Below are positions 51,241-64,000 of a DNA stretch of 64,000 nucleotides, piece by piece. This DNA is from Hetaerina americana. Taxonomy: Eukaryota > Arthropoda > Insecta > Odonata > Calopterygidae. The position numbers and the translations under genes are program-made. The notes below the pieces were generated by a model. The model was not told the DNA's origin. It did not search any database and was given only the letters and a program-made list of their open reading frames with translations. Within the stretch, counting starts at the first letter, position 1. The number at the start of each line of letters is the position of its first letter. The stretch is from contig JAKTNV010000019.1 in NCBI GenBank assembly GCA_022747635.1, forward strand, positions 9,421,001 to 9,485,000, given 5' to 3'.

Positions 51241-52640
51241 AGTTTTAATACAATCTCGAACGAATATTAAAAATTCATCTTCTACTAAGAAATAATTACA
51301 TTTATTGTTGGTCACTCAAGAAATACATATAAAGTGATATATAGGACACATTCTAAAATGCCATTCACTAGTCACTAAAAAAAATGTCGCGCTTTTGATG
51401 AGTTTCATGTTCCATGAGCACAATGTTCGCATGGTATGGCATCGAGAGGAATGCTGTGGAGAGGGGAAGTGTTTTGTGACCGGGATGTAATTTTCGAGCG
51501 AACGCTGCTCCGAATGAACACGGAAATGAAACCGCTGGATGAGAATAACTCTGGGAAGAATTCCCCGGGATGCTTTTTCGAGACAGCTCCCCTCCGTTCC
51601 TTGGCATTTTGAAGTAAATCTTTGCGACAAGAGTGTAGACATTATAAATCCGACAGTGTGTAACAGAACCCGGCATATCAACGAATCGTATTTAATTAGA
51701 ATGAGGAAAGAGAAGCATTTTTAGTAATTGAAGAAATTTCTTTCCTTTTCCGGAAGAAAGTTCCTAAGATTTGCGTGATACATTACGCTCCATATAATTC
51801 GATTTATTTCAAAATCTCTTGCCTTAACCAAATAATATATGGTTAAATAAAATCATCCAAGGTTTTTTTACGACCAGGGTGTAATATTAGATGATATTGT
51901 AACCATAAAAATAGACCTAATTAAGAATTATCTTTATTTATCTTATATTATTTATTGATTAATTAAGAAAATATCTTTTCATCATTAGTCGCTGATGATT
52001 ATGTCTTACTTCTTTTCTCCAAGTAACGTGAAGTAATAAATAAAACAGCACAGCAGATATTATGAAATTAGCTTAGAATATTGAGGGCACTCACTCCATA
52101 TAACGGAAAGTATTATGAAAATATTTCATGTTCCCAATTTTAAGAAATGCAAAAATCATCACTTTTAACAAAGAAAAAAAACAAGATAAGATTTTTTAAT
52201 TTTTGTATGAAATTGATTCAATTCTCTCGAGCTCCACTCTCGTCTGCTGAAGACAGTCTTTACTGAAGTCACGGACGGCTTTCCCTCAAGTGGGCATTCA
52301 CATTTAGAGAACTATTTGTGGAGAAACAGAGATATTTATGTTAACTTAAACTTTCACTATTTCTTCCAGAGAACGTTAGGCAGACTCTAAACCAGTGGGT
52401 TAACATTATTTCTGTAAGTAATTTATTTAAACCAGTATTTTTCATTATAACAAATCAAATGCAGCGAATACCGTACATTTGTTACTCAATGAAAAGGTTT
52501 GTCACGGAGACAACTTGTAACTTAGTTAATTTTTTCTGTCACAAGATGTCATTTAAGCATATCAATTTTTTCTCTTGTATTGGTCATTTGGCCCAAACTT
52601 TATTCCCAGTGCCATCTACCCCTCAAATTTTTTCAGATTC
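51241..52640. other. Anonymous AT-rich DNA
   Basis: No gene is supported. Overlapping short frames on both strands at 51316-51720 have no domain. Confidence 0.4.
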
Positions 52641-53330
52641 AATATCGCTCCGCTTTATATTAAGTACTTTAATTTTCCATGTTATTTCACCCCCGCACAC
52701 ACTTCCGCTTCCGTCCTCCCATGCCTGTCCCCGGATGTCCACTCCACTCCTCTCCTCTTCCACCCTCTCAGTCCTCATCCCGAATTCAACCCCTTCCTCC
52801 CCTTCCTACACCATCCCTCCCGTCACGCATTCCCTACTCTGACACACACATCCCCCCCCCGCGCGCACTCGTCCATCCTCTCTGCCTCGAAAGCCCTTTA
52901 TGGGACGCTCAGGGCCTGCAAATGCCTTCATTCGAAATCATGCCCCTTCTTACGACCCGAGCCATTTTCCCCTAACACTCTCAGAGTAATTTTCTTTTTC
53001 GCATATCTCTCGAACCCACTCACTCGCCACCTCCCCCCACCCACCCTCTCCCTCCGCTCTCCAGCCCCCCTTGGCCCCTCTCCGTCGAAAACATCCTGCC
53101 CTCGCTCGCCCACCCCCTCGGTAGCGGCGACAACCCCATCGGGCCCCCGACGCCTTCCTCCCACCCTCTCACTCTCGAGCCCCCCCCCCGGCCACCTGGG
53201 CAACTTCCACCCACCCCCCTAATCCCTTTCCCTGAAGCATACATACGTGCGTCTCCCCCGCCCCTGCCACCCATGGCCCGAATTCTCATCTCTCGAAATG
53301 TTTCCACCCTAGGATTTCGAATAATTCCCT
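52641..53330. other. C-rich low-complexity block
   Basis: Plus strand is C/T-rich with many CCCC and CCCTCC runs. The 215-codon plus-strand frame and the glycine-rich minus-strand frames here arise from this composition and lack any domain. Confidence 0.55.
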
Positions 53331-55499
53331 CTTCCTTCCCGTCAGGTGCGGATTAACTCGTTCGATTTTCCTGAAAAACTCCTCTTGTACCTTTGCCTGC
53401 TACTTCCTCCAGGGGAACATTGCTTCCAGGGGGATGATGCGCAATTCAGGATTCTCTCTCTTCCTCCTGGTCGCAGGGTGCGTGGTATGAGCGTGGCATG
53501 CCTCTCGGTAACGTAAGGACGACTTCGACGCGACCGACTAGCTGCGTCAAAGTTGCCCACTGATTTATTCCCCCGGTATGCTTCAGATTACCACGGTTTC
53601 AGTCCACATGTTTCACGTGTATCTCTTTGGAAAATCGTTTTGAGGAAGCTCATAATCCATTTTTTTAAATGAATTCCTCACTGGAGATATCACTATTAAT
53701 GGCCCTCTTGATAACAGAATTTCGATACATAGTTTAGTCTTCGATGCTGTTACAATATTTACTAGCGATGATCACTTTTTAAATGCAATGGTATTAGTTT
53801 AAATGAGGCGTCCAGCTCCTTTGTATTTACACATATATTGTTCCTCCATTTCACGGGTTAGGTTTAGGCTCACGAAGTCATCCTTAGGTCCGAAGGGGCC
53901 TGATAATGACCTTGCAAGTCCAAACCAAATTGGCATGCAATAAACAAGGGAATGCGCAAATGCATATTGGTTTGCTTCCACCAAGTAAAATACCCAGTAA
54001 AATCTTCGCTTTTTTTCATTAATGAGGGTGAAATAATTAGATTTTAATAAAGGTAAATAGATAGAGAGATACGAATTCCTAGATTATATTTAAATATTCA
54101 AATGTATAGAAAGAAACATATCACTTAGCCTCAAGGATACAGGATATTACGCAAAGTCGCTAACGAGTTACTTCGAAATTTGAAAATTTCTCGGGGAATG
54201 AATCAAGCTAGAGTTCACAATGACTCGGCTTACATTTATGCGTCTCGCCGACTCATCTCTCTCGTCCAAAAGTCGCTCAAAGAAATATCCAACTTCAATC
54301 TGTTCTCAGATTTCTAAATTTCTCCAACAAATGTATACTTAATCCAATATAATGCTAAACATCTAGGGTAAGAGCGACGAAAACTGTATCGTTTGATGTT
54401 TTGCACAATTGAGATTGATATCTACTCTACATTAAGTTTCGTGAATTAAATTACCTTATGTATTCTGCATTAAATGTTAATTACGAGTTTAAGGACGGGC
54501 CTCCAGCTCAGAATGAATTAACTCGTTTGATTGACAGAACTTTAAATTAATGACTGGAATTAAATTCCACCTGGTTTTACTTTATCTTAAAACTTGGTAG
54601 ACCTTCCATTAGATCAGCACGAAAGGGAGGAAATTAAAATAAGTGGTAAACGCGTCTCGACTTAAGAACACGTAGATCGAGCGAACTATGCTTCAGGGCT
54701 TCAGAACTTGGCTGAAGCAAACACTGAACCCCTCAAGACATTTTGGAGAAAGGTGCCATGGAAAAATTCATATTTCCTTTCTTAAATTTATAAAAAATAT
54801 TCATAACCACCTAATTGTTGTTTTTTACCATTAAATCAATTTATTTTGCACAATTTATTTTTTATGATATCTTGTCATACTCAGGGCGTTTTAAAAGATA
54901 ATATATGTATAGGAAATTTTTCTTATGAAGTAACCGACTTTGTTGAGTATGCTGACAAATTAATATAAATATTTCTAATACTTGATAAGGAAGCTAATTT
55001 TATCCGGCGTCGCAACGTACTTAACAAAACCTTTGTCAAACACAATTTTGGTAAATTTAGATACCACTGCAATATTCATTAGAAGGAAAACCATGAAATA
55101 CTTTTTCACTTTCTTTGCAAATAATCCCTTTTTCCAACCTTCCTTTCGCTGGCAGTTTCTATACTGAATGGGTAAAGTAACAAACTGAATGGTGACATAC
55201 CGCCATCAGGGGGAATAGCAAATATCCGTGAAACCGTTATTTCCGCGGAGACCTTCCTCGCGATGCTTGACAGCGATGGATGAAGCTTCTTCCTCAAAAA
55301 AACCGGCAAGGAAATATTTCTCTCGAATGTTTTTGAAAACAAATGAATACCTCCGTGACACCCCGCGGAAAAGGATTCATTTGCAAAAATTGCGAACAAA
55401 ATCAAATTCGGTCAAATTAAATTGTAATGTGAAGGGATGGAAATGGCGTTATTGTGACTGCACTGATGTCACGACACCCTCTTCCCTCGAGAGTAAATT
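53331..55499. other. Anonymous AT-rich DNA
   Basis: No gene or repeat is recognised. Confidence 0.4.
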
Positions 55500-56160
55500 G
55501 ACCTGTTGAGCTCGAGCCACTCAACAAGCTTCACGGTGACATCAAAATATGTGTGGGCATGGACGAATTTTAAAACAAGACACGATCAGAGCACTCTTGT
55601 AAAACTCATCATGAATGTTATTTTTCTCTCAAGGGCCACCCACATCAGTGGCGACCCCGATTCTCACTGGGTCCATTATTCCGTCGTTAGTGGGTCGGCG
55701 GCAACTGTGGCTTCCACCACCAAATTGAGAAACAATGGCGAGAGTACGGCCGCCATAATGTCGGAGAGTCCCGATCCCGGGCGCTACAGCAGGGAATCGA
55801 TGCCATCTTGTGTCCGAGAAAGTGGCCTTAATTTCGCCCCTCACTGCGTAAGACCATTCCGACGCGACTACGCACCCCGGCGCCATGTCTTTGCGCCATC
55901 CCGTCCCTCCGAGAGCGTGTCCTTCCCAGACGCGGGAGAATTCCGGCCCATCGATCTGGGTGAGGCGAGCACGTGAATTATTCAAGACGGTAGGGGGAGA
56001 GGGGTGGGACGAAAGGAAGGCTGTTGAAGAAAGAAGGGAGCAGCGGGGGTGGGTGAGAGGGTTGAGACGAGAGGGGGGAAGGGGGGGATCGAAGGAAAGG
56101 GGCGGTTGAGGAACGCGGCTCGCCCCCGCGGTTAATGGGGTGTGGTTTTGACTCTAATCA
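55500..56160. other. CpG-rich segment
   Basis: 55640-55990 is CpG-rich, with GCCGCCATAATG at 55750-55761 that resembles a YY1/Pleiohomeotic-type site and overlapping frames on both strands (157 and 118 codons) that cannot both be real. 55990-56110 is G/A-rich. It could be a regulatory or promoter region of an unseen gene. Confidence 0.3.
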
Positions 56161-58154
56161 CTGGGGCGATGGTTCCTGTCACCAGAATTCACCCCTTCAC
56201 TCATGAGAGCCTCGATAGTAGCCGACTTTGACGCTTGAGGGGCAAATAGGTTACTTTTCAAGAGTGCTCCAGACAAGGGTTCGGAAATCCATTCGCCACT
56301 CGCCCACCCCCCCCTCGTTGCTATGCACTTCGCCCCCTGGCATCGTTTCCTCGAACACCGCCAAGACTCCCTTAATACACGAGTCTCTAAGGTGCGCGCA
56401 TCCGATACGAAATGGCGGCAATGACGGAAACTATCCCGCTTAGGATTTGCAATAAAGTTATAACTGGGAAAATGCGCCGACGTCCTTGGTCGTCGTAAAT
56501 AAATCACCGTGATTTTCAGGAAACTGAAGTTTCTTCGGAGATCACGAAGTCCTTCGGGACGTAAACTATTATCCGAAAATCACCCTTCCGAGGAAGGATC
56601 CCCCTTGACCGACCCGCAGCCTCTTGAAGTGATTACACTTTAGTCATGCGCGTTGCTCCTTACACACTGAGCGCATTGGGTTAAGAAATCCCTTCAGCCT
56701 TGTGCAGCTATCCTAACTACTTGTAATCTTCTTCGTTTCCACTCTCTCTCCCATATGATTCATTGCCTCAAACTACGGATTAGCCAATTAATAACTCTAA
56801 AAGAATATTTCAATATAGAGTCCGGTAAAAGAATATGAGAAGCATTTTTTTAAAGGTACAGGATGGACTTCTGAGCAGGGGGTCCATTCTAAGTCGATCG
56901 GAGGGAAATATTTTTTTTCCACCCAACAGAAAAAAAATCATTTTTTTTCTCAAACGAACAATAAAAATTCAAAAGAATCCATCTCTCAGCGTTTTCTGGT
57001 TAGGAAATTGGCAAATCTCTACTATGGAAGAGGGTGCCCACTTTTCTGTTTTTCATTTCCAGTTGATGGCTCTTCATGAAATGAAGTCCCATCCAATCAC
57101 GATAGCATAATTATGGTCAACGGCCTTACGACCACGGGCTCACATTCCAAAGCGGTCAAATGGTTTGTATTTGGTTTTAAACGAATTGGTATCGAATTGA
57201 AAAGGTTAACTTTCTTAAATTTAATTTAAACTAAGCAACGGATACTTTAGCATTAACGGTGAACAAAAAGCTCTTTTTTGCGTCTGAGCCCGGTGACGAC
57301 TCCAGTTGGCGCATCGAATACGCGACGAATCGCGCGACCGAAATCTCTGCCCCCCACCCCCGCACTCCCTCCCTCCCCCTCCCTACCCTCCCAACCCCCT
57401 TAACCACCCCCGCGCCTCATCGAAGATTCTCGTCAGATAGAGAGGGGCCGTGAACATTCTTCCTGCCAAGGGTTAGCGTGCATCTAAAGGGACAGGGGCT
57501 ACGGCAGAAAAGCCAGGGGTGGTTTTTGAGTAGACCTGCGTTGTGAAAGGGGCGTTCACAGAGGCGGGAGGCCGGGAGGGGGGTAGGGCATGGGGGCAGA
57601 AGGAACTGGGCTCGATCGGCGAGGAATATGAAGCATGGGAGTGGTGATGGGAACGAAGGCGTGTGGGGAGAGCGCGTCTCTTAGGACTTGGGGGGGTTGG
57701 AAACATATCATGCCAACAAAGAGATCATCCAAGAGCAAGATAGAAGAATCCTTTCCTCCGAGCTTGAGAGGTTTGCAGAGGTGGGAGGCTGTGGGGAAGG
57801 TCCAGGATCGAACTCATTTGTGACACATGTTGTATTGCATATCCGCAACAGAAGGAAGAGCTGGGAAACACACTTATCGAAGTTATCGAAGTAATAACTC
57901 GACGATGGTCTCTTCATTTTTGGGTCCAGAGGAGCAGCCGATGATGAAGCATTTCCTCCAAGATCTACCGAAGGTTGTGGCTTCTTCTTCTTCCTTGCTG
58001 CTGCTTTGAGAATATGCCATAATAAACTCCTTATCTATGGCTCAAATAAAAAACTATTTTCTTAATACCAACAATCTTATGAATAATCACTAAGGATATA
58101 AAACGAAAAAATATTGCATCTTTTAAGATTATTCCAAAATATTTTAAATATATA
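56161..58154. other. Anonymous DNA
   Basis: No gene is supported. Short C-rich patches at 57340-57420 and G-rich patches at 57480-57620 are compositional. Confidence 0.35.
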
Positions 58155-58165
58155 ATGACAACAAA

Positions 58166-58635
58166 AACTTTGATATGGAGCGTAGCTATGTACGGTGCGG
58201 AAACGTTGTCATTGAAGCAGGAGGATAGACGTAGATTGGAGGCTTTTGAAATGTGGGTGTGGAGAAGAATGGAGAAGGTGAAATGGACAGAGAAGAAAAC
58301 AAATGAGGATATACTTGGTATGGTGGGCGAAGAGAAGTGCTTGTTGGGAGAAATCCTATGGAGGCAGGAAAAGTGGATGGAGGGGATATTTGCTGGCAGT
58401 GGGATGTTGAAGACTGTGATAGAGAGGAGAATGTTAGGGAAAACGAGGAAACGGAAGGAACAGGATAGGGATGTTGGACGGGTTGAAGGGGGGAAGATTG
58501 TACTCAGAGATGAAGTGGGACCTGATGTAGAGTAGGGTGCTGGATTTTGGGTCTTGTTAGGAGTCACAAAATGTTTTATTTAGTAGCTGTGTCCATCCAA
58601 TACCTACCTTAACCGGTAGATTACCTTAAAAAAAA
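58166..58635 (+). mobile_element. RTE-like LINE copy F, 5'-truncated, 11-bp TSD
   Basis: Begins at ACTTTGATATGGAGCGTAGC and reads AMYGAETLSLKQEDRRRLEA, FEMWVWRRMEKVKWTEKKTN and EDILGMVGEEKCLLGEILWR before a frame change in the last ~40 codons. It finishes with CCTACCTTAACCGGTAGATT and an A-run. ATGACAACAAA occurs at 58155-58165 and 58636-58646. This is a textbook target-primed insertion and the best evidence for the exact 3' end of the family. Confidence 0.92.
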
Positions 58636-58646
58636 ATGACAACAAA

Positions 58647-61600
58647 TTCAAATCTGAAATTTTATGATTATATAATTATTATTTTAAGATTATATATTCA
58701 CGAATAAGAGTTGTGTGATTAGAAATGAAGCTTAATAAAAAAACCTTTCTGTAAGTTAAGTACCAATGGCTTTCTAACTCCATTTATTTCTTGTCATATT
58801 TAGTGATAGTACTTTTGTGTGAGGTACATAGATCGTTAATTTAACACCGTGTCAGGTATTCTTAAACTAAATATATATATAACACTCGTGATAAACTAAA
58901 CGCGAGCGATTAGCGTTGCCCGCAAGCTCCCAGCCTCCACCCTCCATTAAAGTGGCGAGGCGTGCGGGGACGAGGAGGGAATGGAGAGTCCGGCGAGAGC
59001 GCGGAAAGTGCTGCCATTTATTTCTCGACGGGCCCAAGGGTGGCTCAAATCTCAGCGATGGCATTCGATGTGCAGCGATAATTGCCCTATGTTCCACTCA
59101 GCCGGAGTATTGCGATCCCACGCGCAGATTCCTGCTTACTCATGCTGCCATCCTGAAAAAGCACTCCGCTCTCCCCAACACCATCACTCCGACTTAGAGT
59201 GTGAATTGCATCTTCCTTTCTCTTCTCCATTCTAGCACTCTTCCCGATAAAATCCCCGCAATAGAATGAAACTACAGAACTATCATCGGCTCTCCTCGGA
59301 GACGTTTTTTTTTTTATTTTCCGATCGAGATTCAACAATTATTTCTCCTCTCCATTCCTAATTTTTTCTCTCCGACTAATTATTATCGAATATAGTTTCC
59401 TCATTACTCGTCTCTATCGCGCAACCGAAACTTGCCTTTTTTCTCTCCTGAAATATATTTATTTGCATGTTATTCAGTACCCCAAACTTTAGTTCACCTA
59501 CAGGCATAAATCTGGTTTAAAGTTTATCAAAGGATACTCTCGTCACGGGAAAGACATTATTTTTACTAAAACTAAGGCATGATGAAATTAATAAAAATAT
59601 TCTAAATAAACCTAAATAAAACGTAAAGCTATTTCAAAAATCCTATCACGAGATGAAATGATTAAGAATGAAAACATATGAAACAGAAAATAATGTATGG
59701 GCATATGCAAGAACAATTATATGCGAAGAAAAAAATGGAGGAAAGGTCGAAGATAAAAATCAAATAATGAGCCATACATGGAGAAATGTAATCCAGATTC
59801 ATGATAATAAATGGATGACTAAAAAGTGCTAATTATGGGCAAAGTGGAATACTGCGCACTCTCAGTATTTTGTAAGTAAATAAAAGATCAAAGGGCGGGA
59901 TTTCAATAAAGTTGGAGACGATGTTGGTCGATAGAGCGCAGGCCCAAGCAACGCCAGCGTAGTCACTAAAACCCAGAATTCTGTCGCCGCAAAAGAAATT
60001 TAAAATATAATAATAACCAAGACTACCAAATATGAATCAACCCTCAATCAAATACAATAATTCTTAGAGCTAAACTGATCATGCCGTTGTTTCATTTAAA
60101 TAACAAAAATTATAGTCAGGTGAAAACGGTGGATACACCAAAGTTTGCGTGCTTTAGTCCCGCCCTGGACATATATGTTCTACATAAACCCTTGCCAATT
60201 CCACCCTTAAGACATCTAATGACCATGCAAGGTTAAACAAGATTCTAGGAAAAATAGCGTCACTAGAAGGAAGCAAAAAAATGATAAAATATCTATGGTA
60301 AACAACCTATTATCGTGATTTAGCGAAATAAGATTAAGGGCTAACCAAACGATGAATCAGTTACATAGATAGCACCAAGTAATTTCTACCAATGGGTAGA
60401 CCAGTACTTTGGGTAATACTTCCCAAAAAACAGCAAATTGAAGAGCTGATGTTTGAAATTACTGGAATAGAAGTGAATACTTGGCGAGGATAAATATATA
60501 TTGAAACAGTCAGCTCTAACTCTGCCGAGCTCAAAAAATGTGTTTGATTTTTTCCGGTGGATGATAGCCGGATATTTTAGTTTTTTTAATGATATTATCA
60601 CAAAAGAGGAACCGTTTGTGCATCATACGGAAAAAAGGGAACTTGGGATATACAGGCCTGTATCGCCATTATGCATCCATGCTCTCCTGTGTCAATCGAG
60701 CATTAATTATATTTCACAATCTATCGTTTAATATAAGAATACCTATAGTCCAAGAACTAAAATGTAGAATATTTACGGTTCTAGAAAACCATTTATATTT
60801 TTCTGCACTAAATCTCAGAAAAAGCACATCATCAAATACGAGGAACTGCTTCGATAGAAATGAGATACTGCCAGGAAGTTTCGGTGACGCTCCACGCTGC
60901 GGATCAATGTCAAGATGCATAAAAACGTCCCGAGATCCATGGGCATTATTTGAAAGGAGGTTCCCTTGACAGCTTTCGGGTCAAGGTACCGAGTCACCGG
61001 CGAGGTCACGCACCGGAAAGTCACGGAATACGGGCAATGTACATGCAATCCGAGGACAGATGTAATCTTGCCAGCAGACAGACCTATTAATCGGGCTTAA
61101 ATCTTCCGTTACGCCTTGCGTAGGGGAGGCCGAGGTTACATTTCTATTCCAACTTGTCGCGCAACGACAAAATACGGTCGCATTTCCCCCAAGCACGAAT
61201 TTCACGCACCGCATTCCCAGCCGACGTATAAAACACACGAGTGATGCCGAAAGGAGTCGCTGCTCGTAGTATGCGAACGATGCAGGGCGATTAGCCCTCG
61301 GAAGAGGAGGAGGAGGAGGGGTGGGACATGAGCCAAAGACGACATGCTTCCACTGCGACCTTGCCTGTGACCCGGTAACGTAATATCCAGGTTCCAGGCG
61401 CGGGAATACGGCGACCTCCTTTGCATGTCCTGTTCAATTCAAAGCAAGCACGCCGCATGAGTCAGAGAGGATGGGATTATGAAACTCGTCTCTAATTTTC
61501 TCTTCACAAAGATTAACCTGACAAGATCGGTTTGTTTTTCTAATGCACATTGTGATTGCTCCATTTAGGCTAAACTAATCTGCTGCAATTAATTCATAGC

Positions 61601-63088
61601 GAGTGCATCAAACTATACCGTGATCAAGTATAATATAAATGTGGAATAGGCCCTCAATATTTTGCAACCGTAATGGAGAAAACTAAATGTCAATCGCGCA
61701 TTGGGGTCAGGCAACTCAAGGTTTATTGTTATGGCCAATCATATATGGACTCTAAATTGTACATAAGTAAAATAAATTATGATAATCGGTGATTTGCGTT
61801 AATTGTCGCGTTAAAGGTTTCGCTTTGAAATTAGGATTGTCATTCAGGCACACAATTGATGTGATCGAAATCATGATCATTGCAGGTAGCGAGCCTCTTA
61901 AAAGTGTGTTCCTCACGATTGTCCTTATCGAAAAAAATTGGATGAACTTCCTCTTTTTGCCCTTTATTTATTCTCTTCTTCAGTCCTACACAAACCAGCT
62001 TTCGCAGTATCCTAAATAAAAGAAATCTTATCCTTAATTTCCTAATTTACTTAAGATTTCTCTCTTTATAAGAGCCATTAACATCCAACTAACATACCAA
62101 TCAACACCTCTCCCGCCACTTCTCCTCCCTTATCTTGCATTTTTCCTGCAAATCTCTCTCTTCGACCACCATATCAAACACTAAGTCCTTTCTCTTTCTC
62201 CTTGTCCGCTCGTTGATTTCTCCCCATTATTACTCTCCATGCCAACATTCCAAAAGGCTCTTTTGTTTGATTATCTCACTGTCGCAAAGATCAAGTTTTC
62301 TGAACAGACAGCACTGCTCGTCTTTTTAAAGTTTTTAGCCTTTTTGGCTCGCGTATTTCCTTAGGATGCATACCACCCATTTTCTTTAAGTTAAAAACGC
62401 AGCTTAAACAGATTTATTTTTTTCTTTCCGAAACTGAAAAGAAATTTTTTCAAAAATATAGCCTATATATATTAATATTCGAGGCATTTCAGTGAGTATT
62501 AAAACTCATATCGGTAGTGATGACGACTACAAAAATGTATAATTAGCGAAAATGTATTATTAAATATTATTATAACGAGAAAATGAGAATATTCCAAAAC
62601 CACTCTTTACCCGCATGACAGGATATGCTACTTCCATTCAAACTTTTGAAAGACATAGATTTTAAATCTCCCTCAAACATTCAACACTGCCTATGCATAT
62701 TTACTCAAAAGGACACTCTTCGGGCGGGAGGACGACGACTTTAATCCAGCCGTGCCCTCCCTCAATGAATGGAATAGACCTCCGCTGTCGTCGAAGAATC
62801 GGCCGGAACTATTCCGGTCGGTCGGTCGCCGCTCCGCCTCGACAGTGGTTGCCCAGGAACCACCTCGTGCCAGATGCGACCGACCGAACCCCGAGTCTTG
62901 CTCTCCACCATCTGTCTCCACGCCCATGCCCGTAGTCCCGAGGCTGCTTGCTTAATCCGACTCGGCCTGCAAAAGAAACCCCTCACTATCTCCATACTTC
63001 CCTGAAAAATGGAGCGGAGGGGGGGGAGAGGAGAGTGGAGGAGGGATGAGGTTTCGATGAGGCTGAAGTATAAACACACCCACGCATA

Positions 63089-63089
<1 letters not shown>
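58647..63089. other. Anonymous DNA with CpG-rich islands
   Basis: CpG-rich patches at 58900-59200, 60990-61430 and 62700-62960 are separated by AT-rich DNA. GTATAAAAC at 61226-61234 in one of them is a TATA-like string with no supported gene downstream. The open frames are under 130 codons and lack domains. Confidence 0.35.

Positions 63090-63126
<37 letters not shown>
63090..63126. repeat. (TA)n microsatellite
   Basis: About 37 bases of (TA)n directly before LINE copy G. Confidence 0.9.
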
Positions 63127-63128
<2 letters not shown>

Positions 63129-64000
63129 GATGATCAGTTTGGGTTTAGGAAGGAGAGAGGTACGCGTGATGCCATTACAGTAATGAGATTATTAATCGAG
63201 AGGAATATAGAACATAACCAGGAGGTATTTGCCTGTTTCGTAGATTTCGAAAAAGCGTTTGATAGAGTGAATTGGGAAAAACTAATGAGTATATTGCAGA
63301 AGATAGGAATTGATTGGAGGGAACGGAGGCTAGTCCGCAACCTGTACATGTCACAGACTGCTCAGGTACCAGTGGGGAACGGGGTGTCCGGTTGGGCAGT
63401 GTTAGGAAGAGGTGTAAGGCAGGGTTGCCCATTATCACCGTTGCTGTTCAACCTGTATGCAGAGGAAATGATCAAAGAGGCATGGGAAGAACTGGAGGTA
63501 GGAATGAAAGTGGGCAAGGAATTCCTAAAATCAGTTAAAGGTTTGCTGATGACCAAGCTTTAGTTTGTCAGTCAACCAAGGGGCTGCAAGCATTGCTGAG
63601 TGAATTGGAAATTCAGTGCGACAGGTATGGGATGAGGATCAATGTTAATAAAACAAAGGTTATGCGATTTTCTAGAAAGAAAAAGGCTAAGCTCTAAGTG
63701 TTTTGGACCACTTTGGTCAAAGTAGTAAGGACGTAAGGGGAAGAATTGCGCTAGGCAAAGAGGCTTTTACAAGGAGGAGGGAGTTGATGACGGGGACGTT
63801 GAGTAAGGATATTAAGAAAAGACTGGTAAAAACTTTGATATGGAGCGTAGATACGTACGGCGCGGAAACGTGGTCATTGGAGCAGGAGGATAGACGTAGA
63901 TTGGAGGCTTTTGAAATGCGGGTGTGGGGAAGAATGGAGAAGGTGAAATGGACAGAGAAGGAAACAAACGAGGAAGTACTTGGTATGGTGGGCGAAGAGA
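63127..64000 (+). mobile_element. RTE-like LINE copy G, 5'-truncated, continues past the window
   Basis: Starts inside the reverse transcriptase at GGGATGATCAGTTTGGGTTT and keeps motif A (CFVDFEKAFDRVNW) and motif B (GVRQGCPLSPLLFNLYAEE) intact. One extra base near 63537 shifts the frame at motif C, and about 60 bp are missing near 63694. The C-terminal segment (LEAFEMRVWGRMEKVKWTEK) runs off the right edge. Apart from these two lesions it is close to copy A. Confidence 0.87.

Noticed and set aside
52247..52280. CTGAAGA followed by a CAGT/ACTG stem
   Set aside because: The stem is followed by AAGTC and not GAAAC, so half of the core is missing.
52575..53222. 215-codon plus-strand open frame
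   Set aside because: Produced by C/T-rich sequence; the opposite strand has glycine-rich frames over the same bases and no domain is visible.
55506..55976. 156-codon plus-strand frame in CpG-rich DNA
   Set aside because: A 118-codon frame overlaps on the minus strand, CpG-rich DNA is poor in stops, and no domain is recognisable.

Overview
The window looks like a gene-poor, transposon-dense stretch of an arthropod genome, probably an insect. This is inferred from the repeat content: mariner elements with TA target duplications, RTE-like non-LTR retrotransposons, a Penelope-like element, tRNA-derived SINEs, insect-like TATA-box spacing and very long (TA)n microsatellites. I found no bacterial operon signature and no host protein-coding gene that I can name. 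The only element that reads as an intact gene is a mariner transposase at 6386-7459.

Layout. 1.1-13.5 kb is a nest of repeats. It holds an RTE-like LINE on the minus strand (3206-5829) with a SINE inside it, a complete mariner inside a (TA)n tract (6182-7512), the longest LINE copy (7617-11191) broken by a small foldback insertion, two truncated LINE copies and a candidate solo LTR. 13.6-25 kb is mostly anonymous DNA with SINEs, old LINE remnants, one possible 84-bp exon and one unidentified reading frame. 25.5-38.3 kb carries four mariner derivatives (all broken or internally deleted), foldback elements, head-to-head tRNA-like SINE pairs and a second young SINE copy. 41.2-45.7 kb holds a Penelope-like element with inverted terminal repeats, lying directly beside another LINE copy. 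46-64 kb is mostly anonymous, with CpG-rich or C-rich blocks, a 550-bp mariner derivative (49738-50287), a LINE copy with clear target duplication (58166-58635) and a LINE copy running off the right edge (63127-64000).

The most interesting signal is a family of foldback insertions with shared ends. Three of them (8717-8905, 26208-26402, 32192-33745) have 11-12 bp target site duplications, long inverted arms and a similar one-sided tail. Two carry hammerhead-ribozyme-like cores at or near the hairpin tip. The Penelope-like element at 41.3-43.3 kb carries a related core in each of its two inverted terminal repeats. This suggests non-autonomous, ribozyme-bearing elements moved by Penelope-like machinery. 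The ribozyme calls rest on core motifs read by eye, with departures from consensus that are stated in each entry.

The insertions also give a relative history. SINE into LINE (5.5 kb), foldback into LINE (8.7 kb), foldback into mariner (26.2 kb), foldback into SINE (32.2 kb) and mariner into foldback (32.2-33.0 kb) can all be read from target duplications.
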